Source of the DNA: Caulobacter sp. FWC26
GTDB taxonomy: Bacteria; Pseudomonadota; Alphaproteobacteria; Caulobacterales; Caulobacteraceae
Length of the DNA: 64,000 bases
Direction: 5' to 3'
NCBI RefSeq assembly: GCF_002742645.2
Contig: NZ_CP033875.1
Coordinates: 2,830,001 to 2,894,000, forward strand
Shown here one piece after another: positions 9,185 through 18,526 of this stretch. Positions within the stretch are counted from its first letter, which is position 1. Each line of letters starts with the position of its first letter. The translations under genes and the position numbers were made by a program. The notes beneath the pieces are model-generated. The model was not told where the DNA came from. It did not search any database and was given only the letters and a program-made list of their open reading frames with translations.

Positions 9185-9236
9185 ACGGCGCTAAGGCGCA
9201 CCTAGCCAAAGGACCACAAGCTTGGAGGCGACTGTC

Positions 9237-10298
9237 TTGACCCGTTCCGATGAAAACGCGCCGACGCCGCTGCGCCCTCAAGACACGCGCATGTTCCTCG
9301 AGGCCCGCGAAGGCGCCGCCGTGGTCAGGAGGCTTATCGCCGCCAACGCCGAACGCGTCGCGGCGCTGGCGGCGCGGCTGCGAGAGCAGCCGCCCCGCGT
9401 GGTGATGACCTGCGCCCGCGGAAGCAGCGATCACGCCGCCACCTTCGCCCGTTACCTGATCGAGACAAGGACCGGGGTGCTCACCTCGTCGGCCGGCCTG
9501 TCGGTCAGTTCGGTCTACGACGCCTCGCCCAATCTCGACGGCGCGCTCTGCCTTGCCGTGTCGCAGTCGGGCAAGAGCCCCGACCTGCTGTCGGCCGTGA
9601 CGGCGGCCAAGGCGGCCGGCGCCTATGCGGTCGCCTTCGTCAACGTCGAAGACTCGCCGCTGGCGGCGCTGGCCGATGTGGTGATTCCGCTGCACGCCGG
9701 CCCGGAGCTATCGGTCGCCGCGACCAAATCCTACATCGCCGCCCTCGCGGCCATCACCCAACTGATCGCCGCGTGGACGAGAGACGAAGCCCTGACGGCG
9801 GCGCTGGAAGGCCTGCCGCTTCAGTTGGAGGCGGCCTGGAACCTGGACTGGTCCACGGCGGTCGACCGCCTTCGCGACGCCGTCAATCTTTATGTGCTGG
9901 GACGAGGCGTCGGCTTTGGCGTGGCGCTGGAAGCCGCCCTGAAGTTCAAGGAAACCTGCGGTCTGCATGCGGAAGCGTTCAGCGCCGCCGAGGTGCTTCA
10001 TGGCCCTATGGCCTTGGTGAAGGACGGCTTCCCCGCTCTGGTCTTCGCCCAGAACGACGAAAGCCGGGACAGTGTCGTGGAGATGGCCAACGGACTGCGC
10101 CAGCGCGGCGCGACCGTCTTGATGGCCGCCCCCGGCGACGACGACCCCGGCGGCCTGCCAGCGCCTTTGTCCCACCCGGTGCTGGAGCCCATCCTGATGA
10201 TCCAGAGCTTCTACCGGATGGCCAACGCCCTGTCGGTCGCGCGCGGCTACAACCCTGATCGTCCGCCCCACCTCAACAAGGTCACCGAAACGCGCTGA
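9237..10298 (+). CDS. nagB-II: glucosamine-6-phosphate deaminase, SIS type (NagB-II)
   Basis: 353 aa from a TTG at 9237, chosen because GGAGG (9224-9228) is 8 bases upstream; an in-frame TTG at 9222 lacks a site. Two SIS sugar-isomerase domains: the first holds TCARGSSDHAATFARY and AVSQSGKSPDLL, the second begins near YVLGRGVGFGVALEAALKFKE. The glutamine amidotransferase half of GlmS is absent, as expected for the alternative deaminase that converts GlcN-6-P to fructose-6-P and ammonia. Its stop overlaps the nagA start (TGATG), so the two final catabolic steps are coupled. No classical NagB is seen in the locus, so this enzyme fills that role. Confidence 0.88.
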   Translation: MTRSDENAPTPLRPQDTRMFLEAREGAAVVRRLIAANAERVAALAARLREQPPRVVMTCARGSSDHAATFARYLIETRTGVLTSSAGLSVSSVYDASPNLDGALCLAVSQSGKSPDLLSAVTAAKAAGAYAVAFVNVEDSPLAALADVVIPLHAGPELSVAATKSYIAALAAITQLIAAWTRDEALTAALEGLPLQLEAAWNLDWSTAVDRLRDAVNLYVLGRGVGFGVALEAALKFKETCGLHAEAFSAAEVLHGPMALVKDGFPALVFAQNDESRDSVVEMANGLRQRGATVLMAAPGDDDPGGLPAPLSHPVLEPILMIQSFYRMANALSVARGYNPDRPPHLNKVTETR

Positions 10299-11461
10299 TG
10301 CCTGCCGCTCTCGTCAACGGTCAAATCCTGACTCCGCTGGGTTTCGTCAACGGCAAGGCGGTGCTCGTCGAGAACGGGCGCGTCGCCGCCCTTGTCGACA
10401 TCGCCGACATCCCGACCGGCGCCCGACGCCTTGACCTCGGCGGTGATCGCCTCGTCCCCGGCTTTATCGACACCCAGGTCAATGGCGGCGGCGGCGTTCT
10501 GTTCAACGACGCCCCGACGGCGGCGACGATCGCAGCGATTGGGGCCGCTCACCGGCCTTACGGCACAACGGGTTTCCTGCCCACGCTGATCAGCGACGAC
10601 CTGGACGTCGTCGACGCCGCGCTCCGAGCAACCGAGGATGCGATCGGCCAAGGCGTTCCCGGCGTCTTGGGCGTGCATATCGAGGGCCCGTTCCTCAACC
10701 CCAAGCGTAAGGGCATTCACGACGAGGCCAAGTTTCGGGTCATCGACGAGGACGCCATCGCGCTCCTGACCTCGCTCAAACGCGGCAAGCTGCTACTGAC
10801 CCTGGCGCCGGAGCGGACCACGGCCGAGGTCATCGCGCGCCTGGCGGACCACGGCGTTATCGTCGCGGCGGGCCACACCAACGCCCGGTACGAGACGATC
10901 CGACGCGCACTGGACGCCGGAGTTACAAGCGCCACCCACCTCTTCAACGCCATGTCGCCGCTGACGAGCCGAGAGCCCGGCGTGGTCGGAGCGATGCTCG
11001 AAGACCAGAGCGCCTGGACGGGGATCATCGTCGACGGTCGCCACGTCGATCCAGTGACCCTGAAGATCGCGCTGCGGACCCGCCCTCTCGACCGATTCAT
11101 GCTTGTCACCGACGCCATGCCGACAGTGGGCATGATGAACAAGCGTTTCAACCTACAGGGCCGAGAGATCGTGGTTCGCGACGGCGTCTGCGTCGATGAG
11201 ACAGGAACCCTGGCCGGGTCGGACCTGGACATGGCGGCTGCGGTTCGGAACGCGATCTCGATGCTGGGACTGACGCTCGAAGACGCGATCATGATGGCCT
11301 CGGCCGCGCCTGCGGCTCTGCTGGGCCTGGGACGTCAGCGCGGCGCCATCGCACCGGGGTTCGCCGCAGACTTCTGCCGACTCGATGACGCACTGAACGT
11401 CACAAGCACCTGGATCGACGGGGAGGAAACACATGCCCGACAAGAGGCGCTCTTGGTCTAG
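10298..11461 (+). CDS. nagA: N-acetylglucosamine-6-phosphate deacetylase
   Basis: 387 aa amidohydrolase, normal length. Visible motifs: DTQVNGGGGVLFND near 58-71, HIEGPFLNPKRKGIHDE with the metal ligand E129, AAGHTNA (H193), THLFNAMSP (H214) and VTDAMPTVG with the catalytic Asp. It removes acetate from GlcNAc-6-P delivered by the PTS, giving GlcN-6-P for the deaminase encoded immediately before it. The ATG overlaps the preceding stop by one base. Its 3' end overlaps the start of the GH92 gene by 29 bases. Confidence 0.95.
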   Translation: MPAALVNGQILTPLGFVNGKAVLVENGRVAALVDIADIPTGARRLDLGGDRLVPGFIDTQVNGGGGVLFNDAPTAATIAAIGAAHRPYGTTGFLPTLISDDLDVVDAALRATEDAIGQGVPGVLGVHIEGPFLNPKRKGIHDEAKFRVIDEDAIALLTSLKRGKLLLTLAPERTTAEVIARLADHGVIVAAGHTNARYETIRRALDAGVTSATHLFNAMSPLTSREPGVVGAMLEDQSAWTGIIVDGRHVDPVTLKIALRTRPLDRFMLVTDAMPTVGMMNKRFNLQGREIVVRDGVCVDETGTLAGSDLDMAAAVRNAISMLGLTLEDAIMMASAAPAALLGLGRQRGAIAPGFAADFCRLDDALNVTSTWIDGEETHARQEALLV

Positions 11462-13775
11462 GCGTTCGCTGGCGCTGGGCCTGACGTTGGTGATCGGCTG
11501 CGGGCAGGCCGCATGGGGGCAGGCCGCATGGGGGCAGGCCGCATGGGCCCAGCCCGCCGCTGACCTGCTGGCCAAGGTTGATCCGTTCGTCGGCGTCGAC
11601 GGCGGCGGCGTCACGGGCGGCAACACGGTGCCCGGCGCCGGCGCGCCGTTCGGCTTCGTGTCGCTCAGCCCCGACACTACGAACGCCGACACCAACGGCT
11701 ACGACTCTAAGAGCCCGATCATGGGCTTTAGCTACACTCACGTCAGCGGCACGGGCGGTTCGGGCAAGTACGGCAACTTCCGGGTCACGCCGACGGTCGG
11801 CCCGCTGCGCGTCAATCACCTGCACTACGGCAAGACCGACGAGCGGGCCTCGCCGGGCTACTACACCGTGGGCCTGGGCAACACCGACGCCGAGCGGATC
11901 AAGGTCGAGCTGACGGCGACGCGGCGGGTCGGCGTCCAGCGTCTGACCTACCCGGCCTCCGCCGAGAGCCATCTGATCTTCGACGTCAGCTCCGTGATCG
12001 CCATGCGCGGTCGAGGCCAACGCGTGCGCCTGGCCAAGGTGGAGCTGATCGACGACCACACCCTGGCCGGCGAGGTTACGGTCGAGGGCGGCTGGAACCC
12101 GACGCCCTACACGCTCTATTTCCACGCGGTCACCGACCGCCCGGCCAAGGCGTTCGGCGCCTGGAAGGCCGGCCAGGGCTGGATGGAGACCCTGCCCGGC
12201 GTCGGCCGCGCCGAAGGCGGCGTGCAGGTCAAGAGCCCTGCCAACCGCCTGGGCCTGATGATCGAGTACGACACCGAGCGCGAGTTCTCCAATCGCCTGG
12301 GCGCCTATCTGACCTTCGACACGACGACCGACCGGCAGGTCCAGATGAAACTGGCCGTATCGTTCATCAGCGCCGAGAAGGCGCGCGCGAACCTTGCCGA
12401 GGAAGCGCCCAGCTGGGATTTCGACACGCTGCGCCGGACCACCGAGACACAATGGTCCGAGGCGTTGGCGAAGATCCGCGTCGAAGGCGGTCGCGAAGAG
12501 CAACAGCGCATCTTCTACTCGGCGCTCTACCGCTCACACACCATGCCGCATGACCTCACGGGCGAGAACGTCTGGTGGGCCTCCGACGAGCCCCACTACG
12601 AGGACTTCTACACCCTCTGGGACACCTTCAGGACCCTGCATCCGCTGCTGACGGTCATTCAGCCCCAGCGCCAGCGAGACATGATCCGCTCGCTGCTGGA
12701 CACCTACAAGCACACCGGATGGATGCCCGACTCGCGCATCGCCGGCGCGAACGGCATGACCCAAGGCGGGTCGAACGGCGATATCCTGATCGCCGACGCC
12801 GTCTCAAAGAAGCTCGGCGGCTTCGACGTGAACCTGGCCTACGCGGCGATTCTGAAAAACGGCGAGGTGGACAGCGAACGTCCCTTCATGCAGGGGCGGG
12901 TCCTCAAGGACTACTTGAAGCTGGGCTATGTGCCGTTCACCGAAACACGCTCGGCCTCCCGCACCCTGGAGTACGCCTACAACGACTTCGCCATCGCTAT
13001 CGTCGCCAAGTCGCTGGGCAAAACCAAGGACGCCGAGCGTTATCTGGCGCGCTCCGGAAACTGGAAGAACCTCTGGGACGACTCGATCGGATGCGTCCGT
13101 CCCCGCTATCCCAACGGCGACTGGGTCGAGAATTACAGCTGCACCTACGAATATCCGGATCGTTCGGGTCCTTGGTGGGACGCGGTGTTCTACGAAGGCA
13201 ACTCCCTGCAGTACTCAAGCTACGTCCCGCAGGACGTGCCCGGCCTGATGGCCAAGACCGGCGGTCCGGACGGCTTCGTCAAATGGCTCGATCACCTGTT
13301 CGACGGCCACTATTCCCAGAGCAACGAGCCGGACCTGCTGGCGCCCTATCTCTACATCCATGCGGGCCGGCCGGATCGGACCCATGAGATCGTTCGCGGC
13401 CTGATGGCCAAGCACTATCGGCTCAACCGCACGGGCCTGCCCGGCAACGATGACGCCGGGGCGATGTCGAGCTGGTATGTCTGGAACGCGATGGGCCTGT
13501 ACCCCAACGCCGGCCAGCCCTTCTACTACCTCTCCTCGCCCATCTTCACCCGCAGCGAGATCCGTCTCGAAGGCGGCAAGACCTTCGTGGTCTCCGCGCC
13601 TAACGCGTCGGATGAGAACCGCTACGTCACGGGCGCCAAGCTCAACGGCAAGCCGCTGGATCGGGCCTGGATTTCGCATGAGGAACTCGTGCGCGGCGGA
13701 GTGCTGGAGGTGACTTTGGGCCCGACGCCAGGAGCCTGGGCCAGAAGCCTGCCTAAGCCACACCAGGGCTTATGA
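11433..13775 (+). CDS. GH92 exo-alpha-mannosidase
   Basis: 780 aa. ATG at 11433 follows GGGAGGAAACAC, a strong ribosome site lying inside the end of nagA, so it is translated from the same message. Signal peptide: RRSLALGLTLVIGC followed by three copies of GQAAW and cleavage near AWAQPAA; the enzyme is exported. GH92 signatures: PFGFVSLSPDTT near the start, YTLWDTFRTLHPLL in the middle and GNDDAGAMSSWYVWNAMGLYP towards the end. GH92 enzymes are calcium-dependent exo-mannosidases acting on N-glycan or yeast mannan linkages. Its place inside the nag operon, with GH89 and a receptor nearby, suggests attack on a glycan containing both mannose and GlcNAc. Confidence 0.93.
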   Translation: MPDKRRSWSRRSLALGLTLVIGCGQAAWGQAAWGQAAWAQPAADLLAKVDPFVGVDGGGVTGGNTVPGAGAPFGFVSLSPDTTNADTNGYDSKSPIMGFSYTHVSGTGGSGKYGNFRVTPTVGPLRVNHLHYGKTDERASPGYYTVGLGNTDAERIKVELTATRRVGVQRLTYPASAESHLIFDVSSVIAMRGRGQRVRLAKVELIDDHTLAGEVTVEGGWNPTPYTLYFHAVTDRPAKAFGAWKAGQGWMETLPGVGRAEGGVQVKSPANRLGLMIEYDTEREFSNRLGAYLTFDTTTDRQVQMKLAVSFISAEKARANLAEEAPSWDFDTLRRTTETQWSEALAKIRVEGGREEQQRIFYSALYRSHTMPHDLTGENVWWASDEPHYEDFYTLWDTFRTLHPLLTVIQPQRQRDMIRSLLDTYKHTGWMPDSRIAGANGMTQGGSNGDILIADAVSKKLGGFDVNLAYAAILKNGEVDSERPFMQGRVLKDYLKLGYVPFTETRSASRTLEYAYNDFAIAIVAKSLGKTKDAERYLARSGNWKNLWDDSIGCVRPRYPNGDWVENYSCTYEYPDRSGPWWDAVFYEGNSLQYSSYVPQDVPGLMAKTGGPDGFVKWLDHLFDGHYSQSNEPDLLAPYLYIHAGRPDRTHEIVRGLMAKHYRLNRTGLPGNDDAGAMSSWYVWNAMGLYPNAGQPFYYLSSPIFTRSEIRLEGGKTFVVSAPNASDENRYVTGAKLNGKPLDRAWISHEELVRGGVLEVTLGPTPGAWARSLPKPHQGL
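11502..11546 (+). repeat. three 15-bp tandem repeats inside the GH92 signal peptide
   Basis: GGGCAGGCCGCATGG occurs three times head to tail with no mismatch and encodes three GQAAW units between the hydrophobic core and the cleavage site. Unit length is a multiple of three, so copy-number change would lengthen or shorten the signal peptide by 5 residues without a frameshift. Confidence 0.9.
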
Positions 13776-13824
13776 GCACGCCCTGAAGGCGACCTCGCAA
13801 AGCCGCCACAACGCCACTGGAAAC

Positions 13825-13860
13825 TTGTCAGACAACTTGCTAGAAGTGGCCAGGCCACTT
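13825..13860 (+). promoter_or_regulatory. manD promoter with two overlapping operators
   Basis: TTGTC-A-GACAA (13825-13835) fits the FadR-type GntR consensus (t.GT...AC.a). A -10-like GCTAGAAG is at 13839-13846. A perfect 17-bp palindrome AAGTGGCC-A-GGCCACTT spans 13844-13860 and shares TGGC-N3-GCCA with the nag divergent promoter. Both palindromes sit where a bound protein would block RNA polymerase. A weak -35 is the only missing part. Confidence 0.55.
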
Positions 13861-13885
13861 TTGGCCCTGCGAAGCAACTAGGTCC

Positions 13886-15097
13886 ATGCTGAAGATCATC
13901 GACGCCAAGGTCATCGTCACCTGCCCCGGCCGCAACTTCGTCACACTCAAGATCACGACCGAGGACGGGATCACCGGGGTTGGCGACGCCACCCTGAACG
14001 GCCGCGAGCTGTCGGTGGTCAGCTTCCTGCGGGATCACATGATCCCCAGCCTGATCGGCCGTGACGCCCATCAGATCGAGGATATCTGGCAGTTCTTCTA
14101 TCGCGGTTCGTACTGGCGCGGCGGCCCTGTGGCCATGACCGCTCTGGCGGCCGTCGACATGGCGTTGTGGGACATCAAGGGCAAGGTCGCGGGCCTGCCG
14201 GTCTACCAACTGCTGGGCGGCGCATGCCGCACCGGCGTCACCGTCTATGGTCACGCCAACGGCGAGACGATCGACGAGACCATCGCCGAGGCCGTGAAGT
14301 ACAAGGCCCTGGGCTATAAGGCCATCCGCCTGCAGACGGGCGTCCCGGGCCTGGCCAGCACCTACGGCGTCTCGGGCGACAAGATGTTCTACGAGCCGGC
14401 CGACAACGACCTGCCGACCGAGAACGTCTGGTCGACCGCCGCCTATCTGAACCACGTGCCCAAGCTGTTCGAGAAGGCCCGCGAGGTCCTGGGTTGGGAC
14501 GTCCACCTGCTGCACGACGTCCACCATCGCCTTACCCCGATCGAGGCCGCGCGCCTGGGCAAGGACCTGGAGCCCTACCGCCTGTTCTGGCTGGAGGACT
14601 CCGTTCCTGCCGAAAACCAGGGCGGCTTCCGTCTAATCCGCCAGCACACCACCACGCCCCTGGCCGTCGGCGAGATCTTCGCCCACGTCTGGGACGCCAA
14701 GCAACTGATCGAAGAGCAGCTGATCGACTATCTGCGCGCCACCGTGCTGCACGCCGGCGGCATCACCAACCTGAAGAAGATCGCCGCCTTCGCCGATCTT
14801 CATCACGTCAAGACCGGCTGCCACGGCGCCACCGACCTGTCGCCGGTGACCATGGCCGCCGCCCTGCACTTCGACATGTCGATCCCGAACTTCGGCCTGC
14901 AGGAGTACATGCGCCACACGCCGGAGACGGACGCGGTCTTCCCGCACGCCTACACCTTCAACGACGGCATGCTGCATCCGGGCGACAAGCCGGGCCTGGG
15001 CGTCGACATCGACGAGGAGCTGGCGGCCAAATACGAGTACAAGCGCGCCTATCTGCCGGTGAACCGCCTGCAGGACGGCACGATGTTCAACTGGTAA
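13886..15097 (+). CDS. manD: D-mannonate dehydratase, enolase superfamily
   Basis: 403 aa, the length of characterised ManD proteins from Caulobacter and Novosphingobium, which it closely resembles. Metal ligands Asp211 (LLHDVHHR), Glu237 (WLEDS) and Glu263 (VGEIF) are present, with catalytic His213, Arg148 and Tyr160 on the ManD-specific loop and N38/H123 in the acid-sugar pocket. It dehydrates D-mannonate to 2-keto-3-deoxy-D-gluconate. It has its own promoter 110 bp after the GH92 gene. Mannonate normally comes from glucuronate, not directly from mannose, so its link with GH92 and GlcNAc genes is by regulation or by a uronic-acid-bearing substrate; no uronate isomerase is visible here. Confidence 0.95.
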   Translation: MLKIIDAKVIVTCPGRNFVTLKITTEDGITGVGDATLNGRELSVVSFLRDHMIPSLIGRDAHQIEDIWQFFYRGSYWRGGPVAMTALAAVDMALWDIKGKVAGLPVYQLLGGACRTGVTVYGHANGETIDETIAEAVKYKALGYKAIRLQTGVPGLASTYGVSGDKMFYEPADNDLPTENVWSTAAYLNHVPKLFEKAREVLGWDVHLLHDVHHRLTPIEAARLGKDLEPYRLFWLEDSVPAENQGGFRLIRQHTTTPLAVGEIFAHVWDAKQLIEEQLIDYLRATVLHAGGITNLKKIAAFADLHHVKTGCHGATDLSPVTMAAALHFDMSIPNFGLQEYMRHTPETDAVFPHAYTFNDGMLHPGDKPGLGVDIDEELAAKYEYKRAYLPVNRLQDGTMFNW

Positions 15098-15122
15098 GAC
15101 GCGAGGCGTCGTAGCTTCCGCT

Positions 15123-15153
15123 GCCGACCGCCGGCCGCTCCTAAGCGGTCGGC
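15123..15153 (+). terminator. possible terminator after manD
   Basis: GCCGACCGC (15123-15131) pairs perfectly with GCGGTCGGC (15145-15153), 9 bp, with a 13-base loop. No T run follows, so termination efficiency is doubtful. Confidence 0.35.
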
Positions 15154-15247
15154 GGTGGGCGCGCCGGAACCGGATTCGGAGAAATTTCTTCCAAGCGCGC
15201 CTCTAAAAGCGGCCGCCGAAGCCTCTAACCTGCGGGAGGCTTCCATC

Positions 15248-16711
15248 ATGTCCATCGCAGCGCTCTTGGCCATCGCCCTGTCTGTTTCCAGTCCGGTGGC
15301 CCGTCCAGAGGTCAAGGACATTGACGCCTTCACCCGCAAGGCGATGGCCCGGGTCGAGATCGTTCCCGGCCTCTCGGTGGCGGTGGTTCAGGGCCCCGAT
15401 GTGGTGATGACGGCAGGCTACGGGGTCGCGGACTTGCGGACGGGCAAGACCGTGGACGCCGACACATGCTTCTACATCGCCTCGGCGACCAAGGCCTTCA
15501 CCGCCTTGTCGATCGCCCGTATGGCGGGACGCGGTGAACTGTCGCTCGACGCCCCAGTCAAGACCTGGATCGGCAGCAGCCCGCTGCCGGCCGACATTGC
15601 GTCCTCAACCAGTCTCGATGATCTGTTGAGTCACCGCTCTGGCCTCGATAACGCGTCGATCTCATTCCGAGCGGCGTACTCGGGAGCGCACACGCCAAGG
15701 ACGATGAGCGCCCTGTTGGCGGATACGCGCCGCAGCTATCCCTATGGCACGTTCCGCTACGCCAACACCGGCTACAATCTGGCCACCACCCTGATCGAGG
15801 ACCGTTTTGCCCGTGGCTGGCGGACGATGGTCGACAGAGAGGTCCTGCGTCCAGCGGGAATGATCCATACTACGGCCCGGATCGATCAGGCCCGCCGCAG
15901 AATGGTGGTTGCGGCCGGCCACATGCCGGGCCCGGACGGACGCATGACGGTCAGCCCCCTCCAGAAGATCAACGCGACCATGCAATCGGCTGGCGGCCTC
16001 GTCTCGACCGCGCGCGACATGGCCCGCTGGCTGCAGCTACAGCTGAATGACGGTGTCGTGGACGGCCGCCGGGTGTTCCCGCCCGGCCTGGTCGCTTCGA
16101 CCCACCATCGGCTGGTCAGCCAACAAGCCGCGTTCGGCCCCTATACGCGCGACGGCTACGGGCTGGGCTGGCAAACGGGGCGCTACGGAGACGAGGTGCT
16201 GATCCATCATTTCGGCAACTTCGCCGGATCGCGAACGCATGTGTCGTTCATGCCCGAGCGGGGGCTCGGCGTGGCGGTGATGGCCAACGAGGACGCGTTG
16301 GCCGGCGAGGTGGTCGATCTGTTGGCCAACTATATCTACGACCGCTTCGCTGGCCGCTCCGACCTCGAGGCCTATTATGAAGGCGAGCTGGCGACGCTGA
16401 CGGCCCGCCGAGACAAGCGAATGAAAGGCCTGACGGCGAGCCGGGCCGAAAGGGCCGCGCGCCCATGGTCGCTCGCCCGGCCAACCAAAGCCTATGTCGG
16501 CGCCTATCAGAACCCGTCCATGGGTCGCATCGACATCGCCGAGAATGACGGCCTCATGGTGGTGACGATAGGCCCGATGTCCTCGCGCGCCGAGGCCGCG
16601 ACCGATCCGGAAAGCGTTCGCGTCGAGTTGATCCCGCTCACCGGGCAGATCATCCGCTTCGAGGCCCCAGGCCAGCTCATCTACGACGGCCAGACCTACG
16701 TCAGACAGTGA
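15248..16711 (+). CDS. serine hydrolase of the beta-lactamase / class C esterase family
   Basis: 487 aa from ATG 15248, with GGGAGG 8 bases upstream. A short signal peptide (AALLAIALSVSSPVA) suggests export. The beta-lactamase fold motifs are present: SATK (S79-K82), YAN (Y171-N173) and a C-terminal HHFGNFAG segment replacing the KTG box. After about residue 360 comes a roughly 125-residue extension typical of periplasmic esterase/D-aminopeptidase-like members. The substrate cannot be deduced; families like this hydrolyse esters, D-amino acid amides or peptidoglycan fragments. It stands alone between manD and a convergent HTH gene. Confidence 0.8.
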   Translation: MSIAALLAIALSVSSPVARPEVKDIDAFTRKAMARVEIVPGLSVAVVQGPDVVMTAGYGVADLRTGKTVDADTCFYIASATKAFTALSIARMAGRGELSLDAPVKTWIGSSPLPADIASSTSLDDLLSHRSGLDNASISFRAAYSGAHTPRTMSALLADTRRSYPYGTFRYANTGYNLATTLIEDRFARGWRTMVDREVLRPAGMIHTTARIDQARRRMVVAAGHMPGPDGRMTVSPLQKINATMQSAGGLVSTARDMARWLQLQLNDGVVDGRRVFPPGLVASTHHRLVSQQAAFGPYTRDGYGLGWQTGRYGDEVLIHHFGNFAGSRTHVSFMPERGLGVAVMANEDALAGEVVDLLANYIYDRFAGRSDLEAYYEGELATLTARRDKRMKGLTASRAERAARPWSLARPTKAYVGAYQNPSMGRIDIAENDGLMVVTIGPMSSRAEAATDPESVRVELIPLTGQIIRFEAPGQLIYDGQTYVRQ

Positions 16712-16734
16712 GAACGAGGCTGGCGCGTCTGATC

Positions 16735-16947
16735 TCAAGACCTCGGCGCGCTAGGCATCGTCGCGGCGTCGCCGACCCGGCGCATCAGCCGCTCATAGGT
16801 CGAGCGGCGGATGGGGCGGGCGTCCCGCAGCCGAACCCAAGTGGTCTCGCTGATGCCCAGCGTTTCTTGCAGGTGCGCCTTGGTGATGGCCGGTAGGGCC
16901 GCCTGGATGCGCCGCACCTGATGCCGGTCGACGATGATCATCGTCAT
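16735..16947 (-). CDS. small helix-turn-helix protein, coupled to the esterase gene
   Basis: 70 aa. Residues about 18-60 (ITKAHLQETLGISETTWVRL then RRSTYERLMRRVGD) look like a DNA-binding HTH in which a recognition helix starts at the SETTW segment; the exact family is unclear. Its ATG overlaps the stop of the upstream esterase (ATGA), so it is the last gene of the leftward beta-glucoside operon and is probably translated by coupling. It converges with the serine hydrolase gene, 23 bp apart. Confidence 0.55.
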   Translation of the reverse strand: MTMIIVDRHQVRRIQAALPAITKAHLQETLGISETTWVRLRDARPIRRSTYERLMRRVGDAATMPSAPRS

Positions 16948-18514
16948 GGAACGGTGGCCTCCACCAGATCAAGGCGCGCCTTGAGCGGATCGGCCTTGCT
17001 CACCGGCCCCTGCGCTGAGAAGTCGAGCATCTGGTCCGAAGCGGCCTCGTAGCGTGGCCATGCGGGCAGGCCCGGCGCGACGGGCGCGCCGTTCTTTGCG
17101 AAGCTGATCCAATAGGCATGGGCGGCCTTGGCCGCCGCCGCATCGGCCGGCGCCAGCGCCGCGCCATAGCGGGCGTCGACAGTGTCGAACACAAACGGGA
17201 TTTCGGTGGCGTGCGGCGCGCCCCACCACTGCCCCCTCATGCTCTCGGCCACGTAGGAGAAGCGGAACTGATAGACGGGCGCGCCCTGCCCTGACATCAC
17301 TCGGGCCACGGCGCGGGCGGGTTCGATGAACATCCGATCGCCCGCAGCGGCCCAGCCATAGACCTTGATGTCACCATCGCCCTTGGGATCATACAGCGCC
17401 TCGGCCTCGGCCCGGCGCGGCCCGAACGGCGCGAAAACCTGATCGCGGGTTCCACCGAAGAAGAAACCGTCGGCGCTGGTCGCCCCGACCATCACCGGCA
17501 TCTTCGTCCAGTCGCCGGCCTTGTAGGCCTGCAACGGCTCGCGAGTCATGAGCTTGCCATCCAGCATCGGCCCGCCGCCCCACGTCGGGGTGTTCGACGT
17601 CGCCATGTTGAGACCGTCGACCACCGTCTCGGCCGGCAAGGCGCGAAGGGCTTCCAGCGCCACCGCATCGGTTCCAGAGACCCCCGCCTTGGCCGCGAAA
17701 GCCAGCCCCGCCGCCTCGGCGGAACGCTGGCCCGCAGGCGCGGCCAGCGGCAGGGTCGGCAACAGGCGCGGACGGCCGCCGCCCGACTGGATGATAGCCT
17801 TGTGGAACAGCCCCTTGGCCTGAGGCGCGGTCAGCAGGGCGTGCACCGACATCCCGCCCGCCGACTCCCCGAAGATGGTGACGTTGTCGGGATCCCCCCG
17901 AAGGCGGCGATGGTGTCGCGCACCCAATGCAGGGCCGCGATCTGGTCCATCAGTCCGTAATTGCCCAGAAGCCCGCCGTCGGCGTTCGCCGCCGTGAGGG
18001 CCGGGTGCGCGAAGAAGCCGAACCGCCCGACACGATAGTTGAAGCTGACCAGGACCACCCCGTCGCGGGCGAAGCGGTCGCCCGCATAGACCGCCGGCGA
18101 ACTGCCACCGTTGACGAAGCCGCCGCCGTAGATCCAGACCATGACGGGCAGCTTGGTCTTGCCCTTCAACGCCGCCTCGGGAGTCCAGACATTGACGTAG
18201 AGGCAGTCCTCGGACGGGGTCACGCCCAGCGGCGCGGCGTCGCCGGGGAACGGCTTCTGCATGCAGTCGGGGCCGTAGGCCTTGGCGTCGCGCGGGGTCA
18301 CCCAGGCCTTAGGCCGCTGCGGCGCGCGCCAGCGCAAGGGACCAACGGGCGGCGCCGCGAACGGGACCCCCTTGAAGGCCGCTACGCCGGACGAGGCTTC
18401 ACCGACGACAGGACCGAAGGTCGTGGTCACGGTGGGATCGGCCGCCAGGGCCTGGCCGGCGCCGAGCATCGCGAGCGCGACGGCGACGGCAACGGCGGTC
18501 GTACGGATCATCAT
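16944..18514 (-). pseudogene. type-B carboxylesterase broken by a single-base frameshift
   Basis: Two leftward frames join into one enzyme of about 523 aa. The first (ATG 18514, AGGGAGG 6 bases upstream) has a signal peptide (AVAVALAMLGAGQALA), the ASSGVAAFKGVPFAAPP start of the fold, SEDCLYVNVWTP, and the oxyanion loop GGGF (about 130). It reads to TIAAFGG, then leaves frame at a run of six C on the plus strand (17894-17899). A seventh base restores DPDNVTIFGESAGG with the nucleophile Ser near 218, and the frame then runs to the stop at 16944 with the His segment near PHATEIPFVFD. Either a true pseudogene, a slippage-controlled gene or an assembly error. It follows the GH3 gene by 12 bp and would remove acyl groups from glycosides. 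Confidence 0.85.
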
Positions 18515-18526
18515 CGGTATCCTCCC

